From Blastomussa wellsi (lineage: Eukaryota; Cnidaria; Anthozoa; Scleractinia; Plerogyridae), in NCBI GenBank assembly GCA_947652115.1, contig OX393564.1, positions 16,559,824-16,623,823 on the forward strand: 64,000 nucleotides of DNA, given 5' to 3'. Shown one piece after another: positions 1 through 15,400 of the stretch. How positions within the stretch are numbered: position 1 is the first letter of the stretch; every line of letters starts with the position of its first letter. A program made the position numbers and the translations under genes. The notes under the pieces are model-generated. The model was not told the DNA's origin. It searched no databases and saw only the letters and a program-made list of their open reading frames with translations.

Positions 1-303
1 CAGTCTTGTCTTGATTACAAGTCCAAACCCCAACAATGTTTTGTCCAGCAACAGTAGTCAAATTAAAGTATGATGCATTACAACTCGAAGGATGGACCCC
101 ACCATAACTTTATAAGACAGCCTGGATGCATGTTATATAGCTTTTTGCTTAATCAAGAAATGAATTAAGTGTATCTTGTGGCATTGAAGTGGGGGTCTTT
201 AAAGATGTGAAGTAGTTAGTTAGAACAATCATCTTTTCTTACAAATGCATACAATTTACTCTAACCTTTGTGGCTTAAACATGGAATAATAATTTTTATT
301 TAG

Positions 304-3300
304 ACTGGAAGACAAGGTAACTCATGTGATGATACGTCACCATACGGACGGCAAATATGATGTAGGTGGTGGAGAGAAATTTGAGGACTTGACAGATCTG
401 GTTGAACATTACAAGAAAAATCCAATGGTAGAAAAATCTGGTACTGTGGTTCAACTTAAAACAGTAAGTAGATGTGCATAAAAAACTCGTGCATCTGGTA
501 GCGTGTTTATTGCTATCAGAATCCTCAGAGAAGAAAAAAATTATACCATAAATACATCCATCCTTTAAGTGTGAGGAATTTAGCACGTAGGTTTACTTTC
601 GAAACATCAACGATTTTGTCTGGTTTTGGATCAGTGAATCAAGCATTGAATATCTTGCTCTAAAGCGACTCATGGGTGGAAGTTCATTCCATACTTGTTA
701 AATTCTCTCATATCCATTGCAATAACATTTTCCTAGCAGACTTTCATCGAAGTGGGGCGGCAAATTTTGAAAACATTGATTGCTCGTGTATGAAACAGGA
801 TCATATCACACCAAAAACGTTGTCAGTTTTACAATGTAACCACAAACATTCCACTGGTCAAAAGTGAGACATGAGCAGACAAAACCGTTGACGTTTTAAA
901 CATAACACAACGCATTAAATTTATCACACTTAAGGATGAATGCAAATGGTAGTATCAATGATTTAAATTCAAGCCAACACTTCTTTGCTGTGACAGCATA
1001 ATAGAATTATGATAATCTAAGCTCAGGGCACGAAATTAACTTTTCCTCAAGGAGCCATCTGGCTCCTAAATTTTCCAAAGTGATTGCCAAGACCAAAAAG
1101 TTAGCAGCAATTTTTCACATCAACGGTGTCGCCACAGTTGGAAGAGTATGGAATGTTGCGAGCCTGCAATATGCATTGTTAGCAAAAGGGACATTTCATT
1201 TCACAATATACAACGTAATGTTTAGAAAATCCAAGATGGCGGATGTTGACATGTTTGGTTCGTAGCATTCGTGACGATTTTGCTTAGCAGACCTCATCGT
1301 TCGCACCGATTCGTCTACCTTAAAGCTTTATTTAGTTGAAAATACATCAAGGTAAGATAAAGAAAGCCCAAAGAGTTCTGGTCACCAACTTGGTGACTAA
1401 TTTTTGAATCATGGCTGCCAGCACGGTAATTTTAGTCGCATTGACGACTGTATTAGGTGCAATTTCGTGCCCTGAAACTACCCTGATTTTCTCCAGTCTG
1501 GTCTTGTAGCTCAGATGGTATGGTATTGGTAGATCTAACCTGGAGATCGTGGGTTCAAATCCCTCTGGGGTCAATATTTTCTATGTCATTACCACTCGCA
1601 CATGAAACAGACTGGATGCTCATCGGAAATTTTGAATTAATCCCCTAAATGAGAGCAAACTGGGCATGGCTTAAGCTTTTTTGATCCTGAAAAGATACCA
1701 GTCGAGAATACAACAACAACAACAACAATCTTTATTTGACTCACAACATTGTAATTACAAAAAATAGAATTCATATTTCTATGTTTGTCCTGTGCAACCC
1801 TGAACAAAACAATGACATCCGGCTAAAAATATTGGTGTTTTGCCCATGACAGTGAGACCAAAATTAATATCTTAAATTTGCACCTAATTGAGATGACAAA
1901 CATCCCCGTCTTTTTCATTTTGGGGGTCTTCCTGTGCCCAAAGGTTGACTTTCAAATTTCCTTTGAACAACATGGTACAGTAACCAAGTGGAATTTGGTG
2001 TAGTGGCAGTATTTCCTACTTCTCACACTCAGTCACATAAAATATTAATTCTATGTCATTATTACCATGAAGTTTTAATCTCGAATCACAGATATATCTT
2101 ACAAGAAAAGGAATTAAATGCACAACAAGAAATTGTTTTCTCAGACTAGTGGACATATGTTGATATGTCTTGTTTTTTAGCCATTCAATGCTACCAGAAT
2201 CAATGCTGCAGCTATCGAGGACAGAGTTAAAGTGCTACAAAAAGAAAACCAAAGCGTGTCTGGAAAGGCTGGGTTTTATGAAGAGTTTGAGGTGAGCTTT
2301 TCAAAGTACAGATCCATAGATTTTCAGTCCGATCTTCATAATTAACTTCAAGCAGCGGTTCTTGGTTAATCTGCTCATCATAATAGACCAATTTCGATAT
2401 TTTAAAATTCGGCCTAAAACAATAGACCTCAGTACGAGGCTCTGGGGTATAAATTATAGAGTTTGTGGGATTTATTCCCCGGAGCCTCGCAGTGATGTCT
2501 ATTGTTTTAGGCTGAATATTAAAATATCGAAATTGGTCTATTATCACAATTTCTGAACAGGTTCTTCAGAAGCAAGAAAGCAAACATCTTTATAGCAGGA
2601 AGGAGGGAGAGAGACCTGAAAACAGAGCCAAAAACAGATACAAGAACATCTTGCCATGTGAGCTTGTATTAATAATTTTTATTGACCAATATTTGAAGAC
2701 TCTTGGTCCTGTATATAAATTAGTAATTCCTTTATAATTAATTATGGAACTATGAGCTTAAATTAACAATGCACTTCTCATGTATCACTATGGAGTGCTA
2801 AAGTGATGCGTCACAAAAACTAAATTTATGAAATTATAGGATTTGCTGACATATTCTGAAAGAAAATGATGAAGAATGCCTACTTACAAAAAATCGTTGT
2901 CTTATTTCAAATTGAGGGTGAGGTATTGGCCCTTTAATTCTTAACCGCTTAGAACAGAGACAAAATTACAAGGATTTGTAAGGAGTCACTGAAGCATGAA
3001 AGGGCCAATATCTCACCCTCAATTTGAAATAACATGCTGATTTTTGGTAAGTAGGCATTCTTCATCATTTACTTTCTGAAGATCTTAATGAATCCCAGAA
3101 TTTCAAAAATTTAAATATTTATGAAGTCACACTTTACCACTCAATTACCATAATCTTCTTCCATCTTCCTTTGAAAATTTTTTCAAACAGTAGCATCCAT
3201 ACTCTCATGCAATACCAGGCATGCTGCTAAATCAACCTATTATGTCAATACCATCAAAACAAACTATGGTAAATTCAACATTCGCTTTACAGCTGTAAAA

Positions 3301-6300
3301 GTTTTTGGAATCACCTTGACGAAAGCGTTTAACACCTCCCCCTTAAAACGTTTAAAAACAAAGTCAAGTTAAACATCTTACAGTCTTACTGTTCATGAGT
3401 TTTCAACTGGTATTTATTTGCTTGTTTATTTATTTATTTTATTTCATTTTCTTCCTTTTGTTTTCCTCTTTTATTGACTAATTAATTGCTTTGCTCAAGC
3501 TTTAGTGCTAACCTACCTCCTACATTTTAAAAACAGTATTTAGTTTTAATCTGCTCGATTAGTTTTTTAGTTATTTTGAATAAAATTAAGTTTAACTTTT
3601 TAATTCTCCACTTGCACAATCCCATAATACACCGCTTCTACCCCCAAAAAAATTTGCATAGGCATTGTTTTAGATTTCCCTTGGGACATCTTCATGTCCC
3701 AGGAGAAATTGCAAACAACGATTATGCAAAATTTTGGGGGGAGGGGGGTAAAAGAGGTGTATTATGGGATTTGTGCAAGTAGAGAATTTGGTAATAGAGC
3801 TTGTGTTGTTGTAGCTTGAGTTTCCTGTGAGGGGATAGTCAGTTAGGCAAAGCTGATTTGATTGTTTCTCATAGAAAATGTGTGCAAGTAGTCTGTCTAA
3901 TTGGTTTAGTAGACACTCTGAAGGACTGCAGTCCATAACCTACAATTTTAATATTATATAGATTTAGCTAAGCCTAAACTAGGTTGAGCTATCTTTGGAA
4001 TATTCCCACCATGTTGGGGCAACGTCATTCTTACATATGTACGTGCATTTGTACGTATCTATGTACATTGCACACACCAGAGAGCCATGCCACTTGTCAT
4101 TTTTACCATGAAAAAAGGAAAGGCATGGTAGTACCAAGTCACAACTTGAAAAGCGATCAACTTTGCTCTCATATTTTTTTTCTCATTTCTTCTGCAAATT
4201 GTCTGGATGAGGGACTTGATTCTCCTACCATCAAGTTTTTGAAGATTGAAAAGATTGTCTGCAATTTCGCTCGACATCGTGAGAGCCTTTCAACTTTGAA
4301 ACAAAGAGGATTAAAAAGACAAGGATCACAGTGGAGTTTACAAAAGACGACTGGAGTGTTTTTTAGTGTTAGTTTTAATATTTTACTAATGAAACTGCAT
4401 AGAAATTATGTTCATCTGTTCTATGCTTAAAAAGATGATCCAGAAAAATTGTTTTTTGCGAAGTTTAGTTTCGTCTGATAATGATGTTGATGTTGTGGTT
4501 CAACTACATGTAATGTGGTTTCGTGTGACTTGCATTGATTTTACAATGTTCCATGCCGACTTTTTACTTTCCATTTATTTTAGTCACAATCCAGTTCCAA
4601 GGACAAATTATGAAAAACAAATCGATTGCATGCTGATTGTCGCGCATCACAAGGTTAATAAAAATATCACCATTCTTGTGAGGGTCCCCTATACCTCTTC
4701 TGAAAACAGTTTCACGCAAAAATGATTGGACTTTTCACGCTTCACGAAAAATTCGAGAAACAGTTCACGGAAAAAGGCAAGCAATCACGTTTCACGTTAA
4801 AATGCAAAGACTATAAAAAGAAAAAAAGTGTGTCACATAGAAATACAAATTCTTTTCACGTTTCGTAAGTCATTACAAAAAGGTATTTAAACATTTTACC
4901 TCACATTACTGAATGTGCCATCTTTTGGTAATTTCAGACTCCGCATCTTGTCGTCGTAAAAAAGCAACCAAAAGACATATTATGGACAGGCCGTGCGCTG
5001 TTTAAATCTAGTCGGTGTAGTTTACGAGCTTTAATGGCGCTAAAATCTACAAAAAAGTTAAAAATTATTCCCGCAAAAGTCGTTGGTTCACAGATCACTC
5101 GTAAGTAAATGCATATTTCACGGATCACGAAAAAATAGAAAACCAGTTTCCCGAGGACAGGAAAATATAGATTCACGAATCACGGAAAAAATAAATCCTC
5201 ATTCACGCTTCACGCAAAGCAAAAATGCCCATTCACGCGTCACGAAAAAAGTATAGGGGACCCTCTCTTGTCCCCAGCACCAAGGAATAGAGACTTCTGG
5301 CCACAACCAAATTGTGAGAATGTGTAGAGAACTTGTTTTGTAGCTTTCAGTCAATCAGATTTGTCAGTTTTGACTTTGGGCATGCACAGAGTGACAGCAA
5401 GTCTGTGAATTGCGGACTTCTAGTGTCGGACCTTCCCTGAGGTCGCGATTCTTGGTGCTGACCAAAAGGATTGCGGCCTCTGGGGACGAGAATTAAATTT
5501 TCACATGCTAGGCAACTGACTCGTGCTCAGTCAAGCAGAACAAAATTGTAGCACAAATCTTTCCGAAGTAACCGTTCCTTTGAATGAATATATTGATTTC
5601 ATCTTCTCATCTTGTCACTCTGGGATATCAGCAGAGAGGACCTTATCATTACAGTACAATTCAGATGATATGATTTTCGTTTATTCAAGTATCAAATTCA
5701 TGTGGTCGCCAACTTGGCGACTATTTTCCGAAACAAGTCGCCAGTACCACAGGTGGCCCATACATTGTATGTGATTTATGTGACATTATGCAAGAGAATA
5801 TATGAGAAAAGTTCGAAAATTGCCCTAAATTCTATGTGTGGAAAAGAATGCAAATAAAAATGACTTACCGTAAACAACCGCAGATAAGTTGCTCAAAATC
5901 GGGGGTGCGGCTTATCTGCGGGAACATTTGAAAAAGGTGCCGTGAATTTCAATGAATTGACACTTTTATGGAAAAGTATGTAAGTAAAGATTACACAAAA
6001 CTGCAAGAGAGTGCTGGTCATTGCTTGACTCCTAAAAGAGCCGTGTTTGATGTAAGCGTACTGCTTTTAATATTACGGCGCTTACAATTGTTGCTGCTGC
6101 TAAAAGCATTACACCATCTTCGTAAACAAATCCTCCAAGGGGTTTATAGTCACTTTTCTCGAACAGGAAAATGTTACACAGCACAGAATTTCCATTCCCT
6201 GCAAAGCTGTTTGCAGCGTCGACGACGATCCTCTACGAGCATGAAAATACCACGCTATTCTCGAGTGTTCGCAGTAGATGGCCCACTGTTTCCTCGGTGT

Positions 6301-8140
6301 TCAGCACTTTGATAGCAAATTTGTCGAACTGATTACAAAACTCTCTTTGTGCTGCAAGTTTATCTCCGACAAATGGCTTCCAAATCTCTTTGTACATATG
6401 AGAGCCACGAACTCGAACGCCTCCATCTTGTTTCATTTGCAAGCAAAAAACAAACACGTCCGAGCTAATGCCTGGTTACTAAGCTACGAACGTTTCACAA
6501 CGTTCCACGTTGTTGTCACGCAAAAATCTATGGAAAAACAGTGTTGAAAGAAGAAATTCCTGTCGACAAATGCCAGAAAAAGATCAATCATATTTCAAAG
6601 TTCCATTATATTAAAGCGCTAAAATTGTGGGTAAGACTCAACTTTGGATTTCATTTGATTTCTTTCAAAACACTTGTTTTTCCAAAATTTTAGTTGCTAA
6701 ATTCAGGGTGCGGCTTATCTGGGGTGTTTACGGTACCTTGTGTTTTCCTTGCTTTATTTTGATATCTCTGTGGTCCTGGGGTCGATTTAAAGACATCAAT
6801 TTAGGTGAGTTTACCTTCTGAGGTTTGCCTACGAGTATGGCGAAGCGAAAGTGTGGCAACTTAATCCGCCAACGGTCCACACTCGAAGCCCCATAAATCC
6901 CACAAAAATGGCCTAATCTCACCAAAACTGTCCCATGGAACCCGTCGATAATTTTTCTTCCTTTCGGCTTTGCCTCGGGTTTCAGGGTTTATCCTAACCT
7001 TTTGCAAACACTACTTTTCGGACTCTGAATTTCAAATTCTACTTTTGTTGGAGGCGCATCCAGTTGACTTGGCCGCCAAATTCAAACTGTCAGCGTAGCG
7101 ACCGCGCCATGGCAACAAAATCTCTCTCAACACTGGGGAGGCACAGGACAATCATGCATCATGCAAATTACACCGTATTACGGTCCCTGGGGAAGTTTCA
7201 CCAGAAATGGCGGGAAATTATGAAACACTACGTGCAGGGAATACGTGGTTCATAATTTCCCGCCGTACCCGCTGCACTCACGACCTCGGTCAAGATTCTC
7301 CCATACAGACCTCCCACTTGGTTAATAAGAGCCAAGTAACACACAGTACCCGTATGGGTACGGTATGGTCACCTATGTAGATGACCATTGATCCTAAAGG
7401 CCACAGCAAATGAGAACACGTTGTTGCAGACAAATGTTTTCCTGTTTGCCCAAGAACACAAAAAATGTTCCTTTTTTTGGTTTCAGAAACATTTTGTGTT
7501 TGCAAAAAATGTTTCCCAGTTTGCTCAAAAGGAGCAACAATGTTTCCTCAACAATCTGTTTTTGTTTGCCATATGTTCAGTTGTAGATAACACTCTGCAC
7601 TATCTGAGATTGTCTCACTAGTTTTTTCTGACTGACTACCCAACAATAAGCTAGGGTTGTCATGTCTGTTGCCGAGGATATGGAACAAAAGCATCGTAAT
7701 TAATGTCTGGCTTGTGAGTGAAAATCACTTGCACATGGACTCCCACATTACTTCCAATACATTCAAAAACAGTACTGTTCCTTATTTTGTCCACACAGTT
7801 GATCACAGTCGAGTTATTTTAAAAGAGAGTGACCCAAATGTCACTGGATCAGACTATATCAATGCAAACTTTGTTGGGGTAAGTTTGTTCAAATAAACAA
7901 TTTATATTGTTTAAAATAATCTATTTTACTAACTGCTTTATGCGTATTATTTTTTTATAGTTTTACTCGGTGAAAGGCCCATTTAGATTTTCTTAACTTT
8001 TCATCAATATTTGTACTTTCTTAGTTTCTTTGTTGTTAATTCTATTTTAAATCCTTGATTTGTATACTGGTCACCGATTTGTACCAGGCAATCATTGTTC
8101 ATCGACTGACCAGTTTTTACCAGTCTAAATAAAGTTACAT

Positions 8141-8181
<41 letters not shown>

Positions 8182-8992
8182 TATTATTATTATTATTATT
8201 ATTCATGAGACAAGAAATATAAGTGATGGAAACTGACATTTCGGTGCATCTTGTGCCATTATCAAGGTTACATAGTTAATGATAAAAAGCGGTTTTGTGA
8301 AGAGTCTAAGTTGAAAGCGAATTTGCCTAAAAAAGTGCCAAGCTGATTACATAAATACTTTAGCATGAAGAGAATCAGACTGCACATTCAGTGTTGCTTT
8401 GAGATCTTGAATACACAGCATTTCATTAACAAGGCAATCAAATTTGTTTGTGCATTTCTCTATTACATTGAAACATGCTAAAAAATTATCATCAACTATG
8501 TAACCTTGATAATGGTGCAAGATGCACCAAAATGTCGGTTTCTATCACATATTTCTTGTCTCGTGTATTTCTAAATTGTTTCCTAGAAGATTATTGTTAT
8601 TGTTATTATTGTTATTTTATCATTTTAGTTATCGTTATTGTTATCATTATCATCATCATCATCATCATCATCATTCTTATCATTCTTATTATTATTAATA
8701 TTTTTATTTACCAGACAGTACAGGGTTGTGAATTAGGGCTAGCCTGCTCATCCAGACATGTGTCAAAACTGTGCAACTTTCCACTTTCCAAAAATAGTCT
8801 GTACTCTCCACACATCTAAATTACAATTGCTTGCACTGTTTACCATTTTGAAATCTTGTTCAAGTGCTGAATCGCAAACTCCTGGTTCGTAAGCATATAA
8901 AAATGGCTTTTGCTTGGCAATGTTCTTATAAGTGGGGTTTTAATGTATCTTAAACTAAGGAACAGTATTAAACGAGACAAAAAACTAAAGTT

Positions 8993-9029
<37 letters not shown>

Positions 9030-9403
9030 TGTACTTCCTTTGTAATTATATCTGCAAAGGGTTAGACATTCAAGTCATCTCAGATAAGAACTATTAATCG
9101 TAGGCCCCGTCCCCTGCACCTTCAGTGTTACATGGTAAGCGGGGGATGTTAAAGAACCCACACACTTCTTGAACAGAGTAGGGCCTGTAGTTCCCGGTGT
9201 TGTGGTCAACCTTTCATGGGCCAGGTGATATCAATTGGGATTCAAGTGTTTTATCTCCTGGCACAGTGTTGATTCAGTGTGGCGAACTCAAATAAATAAA
9301 TAAATGACTGAAAAATGGCCAGTATTGAATCTCTTTACGGTGGCCAATTGACATTATCAACCCAGTTGATAAAACCAAATTATATTGTTATACTTCCCAC
9401 TGA

Positions 9404-9438
<35 letters not shown>

Positions 9439-12400
9439 CTATTCATCTGTTAAGGAGAGTTGACTTTGCAGTTTTTATTAACAGTTTTTTACCTATGGTA
9501 ATATTTTTTATGTAGTAAAATAATATTTTAGTTTTATTAATGATTGTTCCTGTAGCCCAGTGACTCGGATGAATCAGCAAAGCGGTATATTGCAGCTCAG
9601 GGCTGCCTTCCAAGTACCGTGGAAGATTTCTGGGGAATGACTTTTCAGGAGAACAGCCGAATCATCGTCATGACAACAAAAGAAGTTGAGAGAGGAAGGG
9701 TGAGAAGTGAAAGAATTAACATTTTTCTCAGGCCGACTAACCCACATGCCTGGCATTTATCTTATTTTCTGTCCTTCCTTCTCTCTGTATGGAGAACAGA
9801 CAAATTGAACTCCTCCAGTATACTTAGGGTGCTTACCTTTATTCAGATCTGGCCAGCAGAATAGTCCATTCTTGGAGAGAATCCATTATTAATCAGAATC
9901 AGTTCCTTCAATAGTTCATTTGTATTCACTTTCCGATGAAATTTTATAAGATTTAGGAAAACTCTCAAAAGAAAGGTCCATGCATTTTTAAATATGCCAG
10001 TCCTGACTTATGGTAAGCACCCTTAGTCTGCTTCCATCAATCCCGCCTCGACCCAAGAGCAAAAACCCATCTCCTTTCCTCTTTTCCACTGTCTTTCTCT
10101 ATGTTTCTCTAGGTCTTTCCCTCTGGCATTTCCCTTCTGTTGCCTAGGTCTAAGTTATTGTTACATGAAGCAAATGTAGGCATTTTTAACTCCCTCGTGA
10201 TGGGATGCATATATTTCAGAATATCCCAGGGCAGCATCAAACAGGTGCTGAAAAACCCTAATCCTTTGGTCTGTATCAAGAGCTCTCAATGGATAATCAT
10301 AAAAATATGTTTAAAAAAGTCAACTGTTCATGGTTCGAGTGTCTGCACTGTAATACTCCTCACGAAAAGTTGATTGTAAACCATTTTTATTCTCATAATT
10401 TATGTGTATGGTAGTCAACGGAGTGGTTCCATAGCACTGCAGGCACCTGTCTGACTAGAATCTTTGGTGTGTGAAAAATAATCCAGACATGTAGCTAGTG
10501 TGTAATTAGACGTCATGCTGTTACAGAATAAATGCACTCGTTACTGGCCTGACTCTGAAACCACCAAAGAGATTGGTCCATTCCATGTCAGACATATGCA
10601 GGAAATAGAGTTCACTGACTATACACTGAGAGAGTTTGAACTGACCTCGGATAGCAATGTGAGTATTTTTTTTTTAATTTATCACTGCCATGTTTCCTTG
10701 AATAGGGATTTTTAATTAATAGAAGAAAGGGTTCAAGCCTCAAGCCTAGTAGCCCAAACTGCCAGAGCTTATCCCAGTTTAGGAATATTCCTTCTCTCGC
10801 CTGTATGGGATGCTAGTCCATTGCAGGGTTACCCCCACCACTATTTCGTTGGTACCCATCTACTGTATACCCCTGGGTGGAGAGAGGCACTGTGACAGCA
10901 AGTGTCTTTCTCCCAAGAACACAATGCAGTACCACGGACAAGGCTTGAACCCGGACCGTCTGATCTGTAGTTTACCGTGCTAACCATTAGGCCACTGTGC
11001 CTTCCACAAACACATGTATTAAGTTTGTGGAATGAAGCATTGGTTTACTAAGTTCTTTGTTTTGCTTTTCGTTTGATGGTTGTTGTTGTTGTTACTGTTG
11101 AAATTAATAGAACTAATATTAATTGTTGGTAAGCAGTCGCAAAAACGTAAACCCAGAGAAAACTCTGAGGTTTCAACCCATTGGCTCCCATGTCAGCCAA
11201 AACCGGCCATGACAATCCATTACCCTTTGTTCCACTTCTGACGTTATCATCTTTTACCAAAAAAGGCATCACTTATACTCAATCTCTGCAGGAGGAAAAG
11301 ATGTTTCCAAAGATCACCAGATCATTGGAAGGGTGACGAGTTGTTGAGCATGAAATACACACAAAAATGCTTAGAAATTTGGGTGAAAAACTCGGAGGAA
11401 ACAATGCCTCAACTACCCGTAGCAACTACATGGCAAGCTGTTTGGATGATGCTTTCTCTGTAATTTTTGGACTGAAGGCAGCTCAGTTGAAGGCCAACAA
11501 CTGCAACAGAATGATAAGAAAAGGAGAAAAAGGACAAGCAAAAAAAAATAGAAAAACACGAAAAGCCTTAAGATGTAGGTCAGTTTTTAAATTTTGCCTT
11601 TTGTGCATGCCCGAGCTAAAAGATAATAAAACACAACGCTCATGGAAAGACATTCACGTTTTCATGTTGTAACGGACGTTTTGAGTATTTGAGAGCAGAT
11701 TTAGCTCACAGCTGACCATGAAATGTCACAAAGTCTAAAAGAAGCCCTTTTTCCAAAAATCTCTGGGCACCAACGGGTTAATGGTAGTACAATGTTTCAA
11801 GTGAAAATGCAACCTATCGTTATGACTGGCAAGAGGAATACATATTTGGTCAAATCCTCAATCAGGCTGTCAATTATTTGAAGCCCTTTTGCAAATACCA
11901 GTGCAAAATAATTTAATCAACGTAATGATGGGTCCGTTTAAAGAATGTCATCGATATTTCACGGTATTTATATTCCTTCAACAGCCTATACCTCGTGCAA
12001 TATACCAATTCCATTACACGGGTTGGCCTGATCATGGTGTACCCAAGGATCCAAGTCCTGTATTACATATCCTTCATGAAGTGAATTCAAGACAGCAATC
12101 CATTCCCATGGCAGGGCCTATTATAGTTCACTGCAGGTACTGTATTGTCATGTTAACAACACTTTTTAATGTACAGTTAATGGTTTGGGTAACAGTCAAT
12201 TGTGTAGTTTGATCGTCCGGGTAAGAGTAGTCCTGAGAAGGACTGTTGTTGGTGACAGTGACTGAACAACAGAAGTCAACAACTACTGGCACCATACAAA
12301 CAACGAATTCACGACATGGACATAACAAACAGACCATAGAATGACTTAAATTTACCCACGGATCATTAGAACTCTGACACCAGAGGATCATAAGGACAAA

Positions 12401-15400
12401 CGCTGAGTCGGGAGTTTCTCATCGGATAATTAGGTCTAACACTGAACCAAGATGGGGACCTGGACCTACCACCTTCATACAGCTCCTTAAAATTGTCACA
12501 TGTTTTACGATCACCACATGACCGAATTGAATTCATCAATTAACTGATGAAGACGTTGAGGTACATGCAACATTGAAATGTTTTGACTTCAGCTACCTTT
12601 GCTCTGAGTTGAACATTTTTTTTTTGTAGTTATGTTTTAATATGTCCTTGAAAGACTTTCATTTTGTCAACGTTCTTGTCTAGGGACAGGGGAATTAACA
12701 TATGTGGGCTATACATGTAATTATAGTTGTGCAGGGCAGCTTACTGATGTTAGCCACTTAGCCAGAAACTGGGAAAAATTAGGTTTTGGTTTGTCAGGGC
12801 TAGCAACCCTGCTAGCCACTTTCGTGAGTGAAAAACACGGAAAATGCATAACAGTCAGCAGTTCTTGATAGAAATCAATATACATACTGACTAGTGAACA
12901 ATACATTTGTCAAATGTCACTTAGCCAATAGGCCAGTAAATTAAAAAGTAAGTCTGGTATGTGCTGCTGGTTGGTATAGGTTCTCAGTCCTTAAAAAGAC
13001 TATTCTTTTGCACCTTGTGACCTTTAGATAGTCAAGGGTCCCTTTGAATTTTAATAGCGAAAATTAAAGGAACAGTGTCACGGCATTTGAAGTCATTTTC
13101 CCATTTACTTTCAAATTGAAAGAAATCTAAAAGTAAGAGTTTTCTAATGCCGAAAAACACAAACGGGATAATAAAATGCTGAAATTATACAAGGATTGTT
13201 TCGAATGAAAACGATATAGACCGATTAAGAACGACAAATTTGAAAAAACTTGCCAATTTTTTCAAGATGAAAATTGATACCATTTTGAGGGCCGAAAACG
13301 ACGTGACGTAGCTCCTTTATTTAAGTCCATCTAACTGAAAATAGTTTGTTTATTTGTCAAAATTAAATTAACTGTTCGCACAGTTCAATAATCTTTTTTG
13401 TCATTTTCGGGCCTCAAAATGGCATCAATTTTCGGTGTTCTATCCTTAAAATGGTCAGGTTTTTAAAACCGTTACCATGCAATCTCATCATAAATTAAAG
13501 GGAGTGCTTCTCTCCTCATCTGTGGCAATCAACCCCACAGGAAGATGTCATAGGGGCTGAATGAATCAGACAATATTGTAATACTAATAAAGTTATAAAT
13601 AAAACCTTGCAACAAAAAATGTTTCCCTCCCTAATCAATCCTTGTGTACCCCATTTACTAGCATTATTTCTTTGAGTATTCCCTTTGGGAACTCAACGAC
13701 AATGTATTTGAGAGGAATACAGTGGAGTCCCGATTTCACGAAAACTTCAAGGGGAATATTGGTTGGAAAATCTGGAGAGTTTGGGAAATTGGAAGTAAAA
13801 ATGTAGTATTCTACCAAAGGGAAGAAAATGACTTTTCGCTTAAGTAATCTGAATTTTAAAGAAATTGAGGTTTCAAGAAATCGGAATTCCACTGAAAATA
13901 CTGGCTTTTATTTACTCCTTTTTAATTGGTCTGTGGGTTCCAGTGCTGGCATAGGAAGGACTGGTACATTCATTGTGATAGACAACTTGGTGAAAATGAT
14001 CAAAGAACAAGGTAATGTGGTGAATTGTATGTCAACACTGATTTAGCACCGAACACCCAACAAAATTAAAACATTAACCATTGAACTCTTCTGTCTTACC
14101 ATGCAGTAGGTGAGTGTGCTGGGGAGGTGCTATACACTGCCTGTCTCCTTGTATTGGCTTTAAAAAGTTGTAACCAGCTCTCTTTCGAGTGGTTTTGTGG
14201 AATGAAGGTTTTAAAATTGTGTTTTTGGTATATAAGTTGCGCTTTCTCCCAACTCCCCCCCCCCCCCCCCCCACCTGAATTTTCAGCATCTGCCGCTGAA
14301 GTAGGATGGTTCTCCTTGTCTGTTTTAATTCAACTCTACATTCAACTTGGATGTTTCGGATGCATATGCATTTAGCGAAATTATTCATCCTTGAAACTTG
14401 ACCTTGGCAACTAATAGGCCATTTCCGAGTTCTCTTTTGCCTCAGTGTCAAAACGAGTCTAAGTGCGAAACCACTCATTTGAAAATGTGTTTTACCTCCA
14501 TCTTCATTCTTATGCAAAACGAGTTCATTTCTATATGAATGGTTTCGCGCTTAGACTCGTTTCGACACAGAGGGAAAAGGGAACTCGGAAATGGCCTATT
14601 GGCACCAGTTTACAAGGGTTCAGTTGAAGGCTCATAATCACTAGCAGTTGAACCATTTCTCGTCACAGGTCTTGATTGTGAAATCGATATTTCTAAGAGT
14701 ATCCAGATTGTCAGAGCGCAGAGATCTGGTATGGTACAAACGGAGGTACGTTTCCTGTTCAACACATGTTATACTGAGAGTGAGAAATGATCATCGCAGT
14801 GGATTCCAATTTCAGCAATTGGAATAAAGAAGCCTGAAAAAATCAAGCCCTGATTTATCAGGCTTTATTTCAATTGCTTAAATTGGAATCCACTGCAATG
14901 ATCGTTTCTCACTCTCGTCTACATCCGCAGTTCATTTATGAATTATTTCATATACTTTACGTCACATTTTATACTATTATGACTTTTAAAACTTTGGCAG
15001 TCAAAAGAGTTCAGGAACTATTTTTTAATCATCCCTGGCATTGAAGAAGTACAAAACTGTAAAGTTGTCTCATGAATTTCAAAATCTGTTTCATCTTGTA
15101 CTTTTCTTATCATGATTACTTTCTTTATACCACATGACTAATAAATTCTTGGTCAATCTTGACGTACACTGTAATCTTTGCCCATCTTTGTTCTACACAA
15201 TGTAATATGTCATTGTTATTTTGCTTGGTTATTGTAAGCTGACATGCCCTCACTAATTGCAGTATCTCTCTTTATTTTTAGGCCCAGTATGAATTTATTT
15301 ACAGAGCTATTCAGCATTATATCAGCACAGAGACTGCCAGATTAAACAGCGACAATGTAAGAAATACCTAAAGCCTTATTGTTTTCGTCCTTTAGTACGT

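Noticed and set aside
1500..1575. Functional tRNA gene
   Set aside because: Acceptor ends do not pair and the anticodon loop lacks U33; a SINE-like head is the better reading.
11367..11672. Extra phosphatase exon or a small intronic gene
   Set aside because: No similarity to the PTP domain, no suitable splice sites, and the flanking exons (10527-10658 and 11985-12136) already join in phase.
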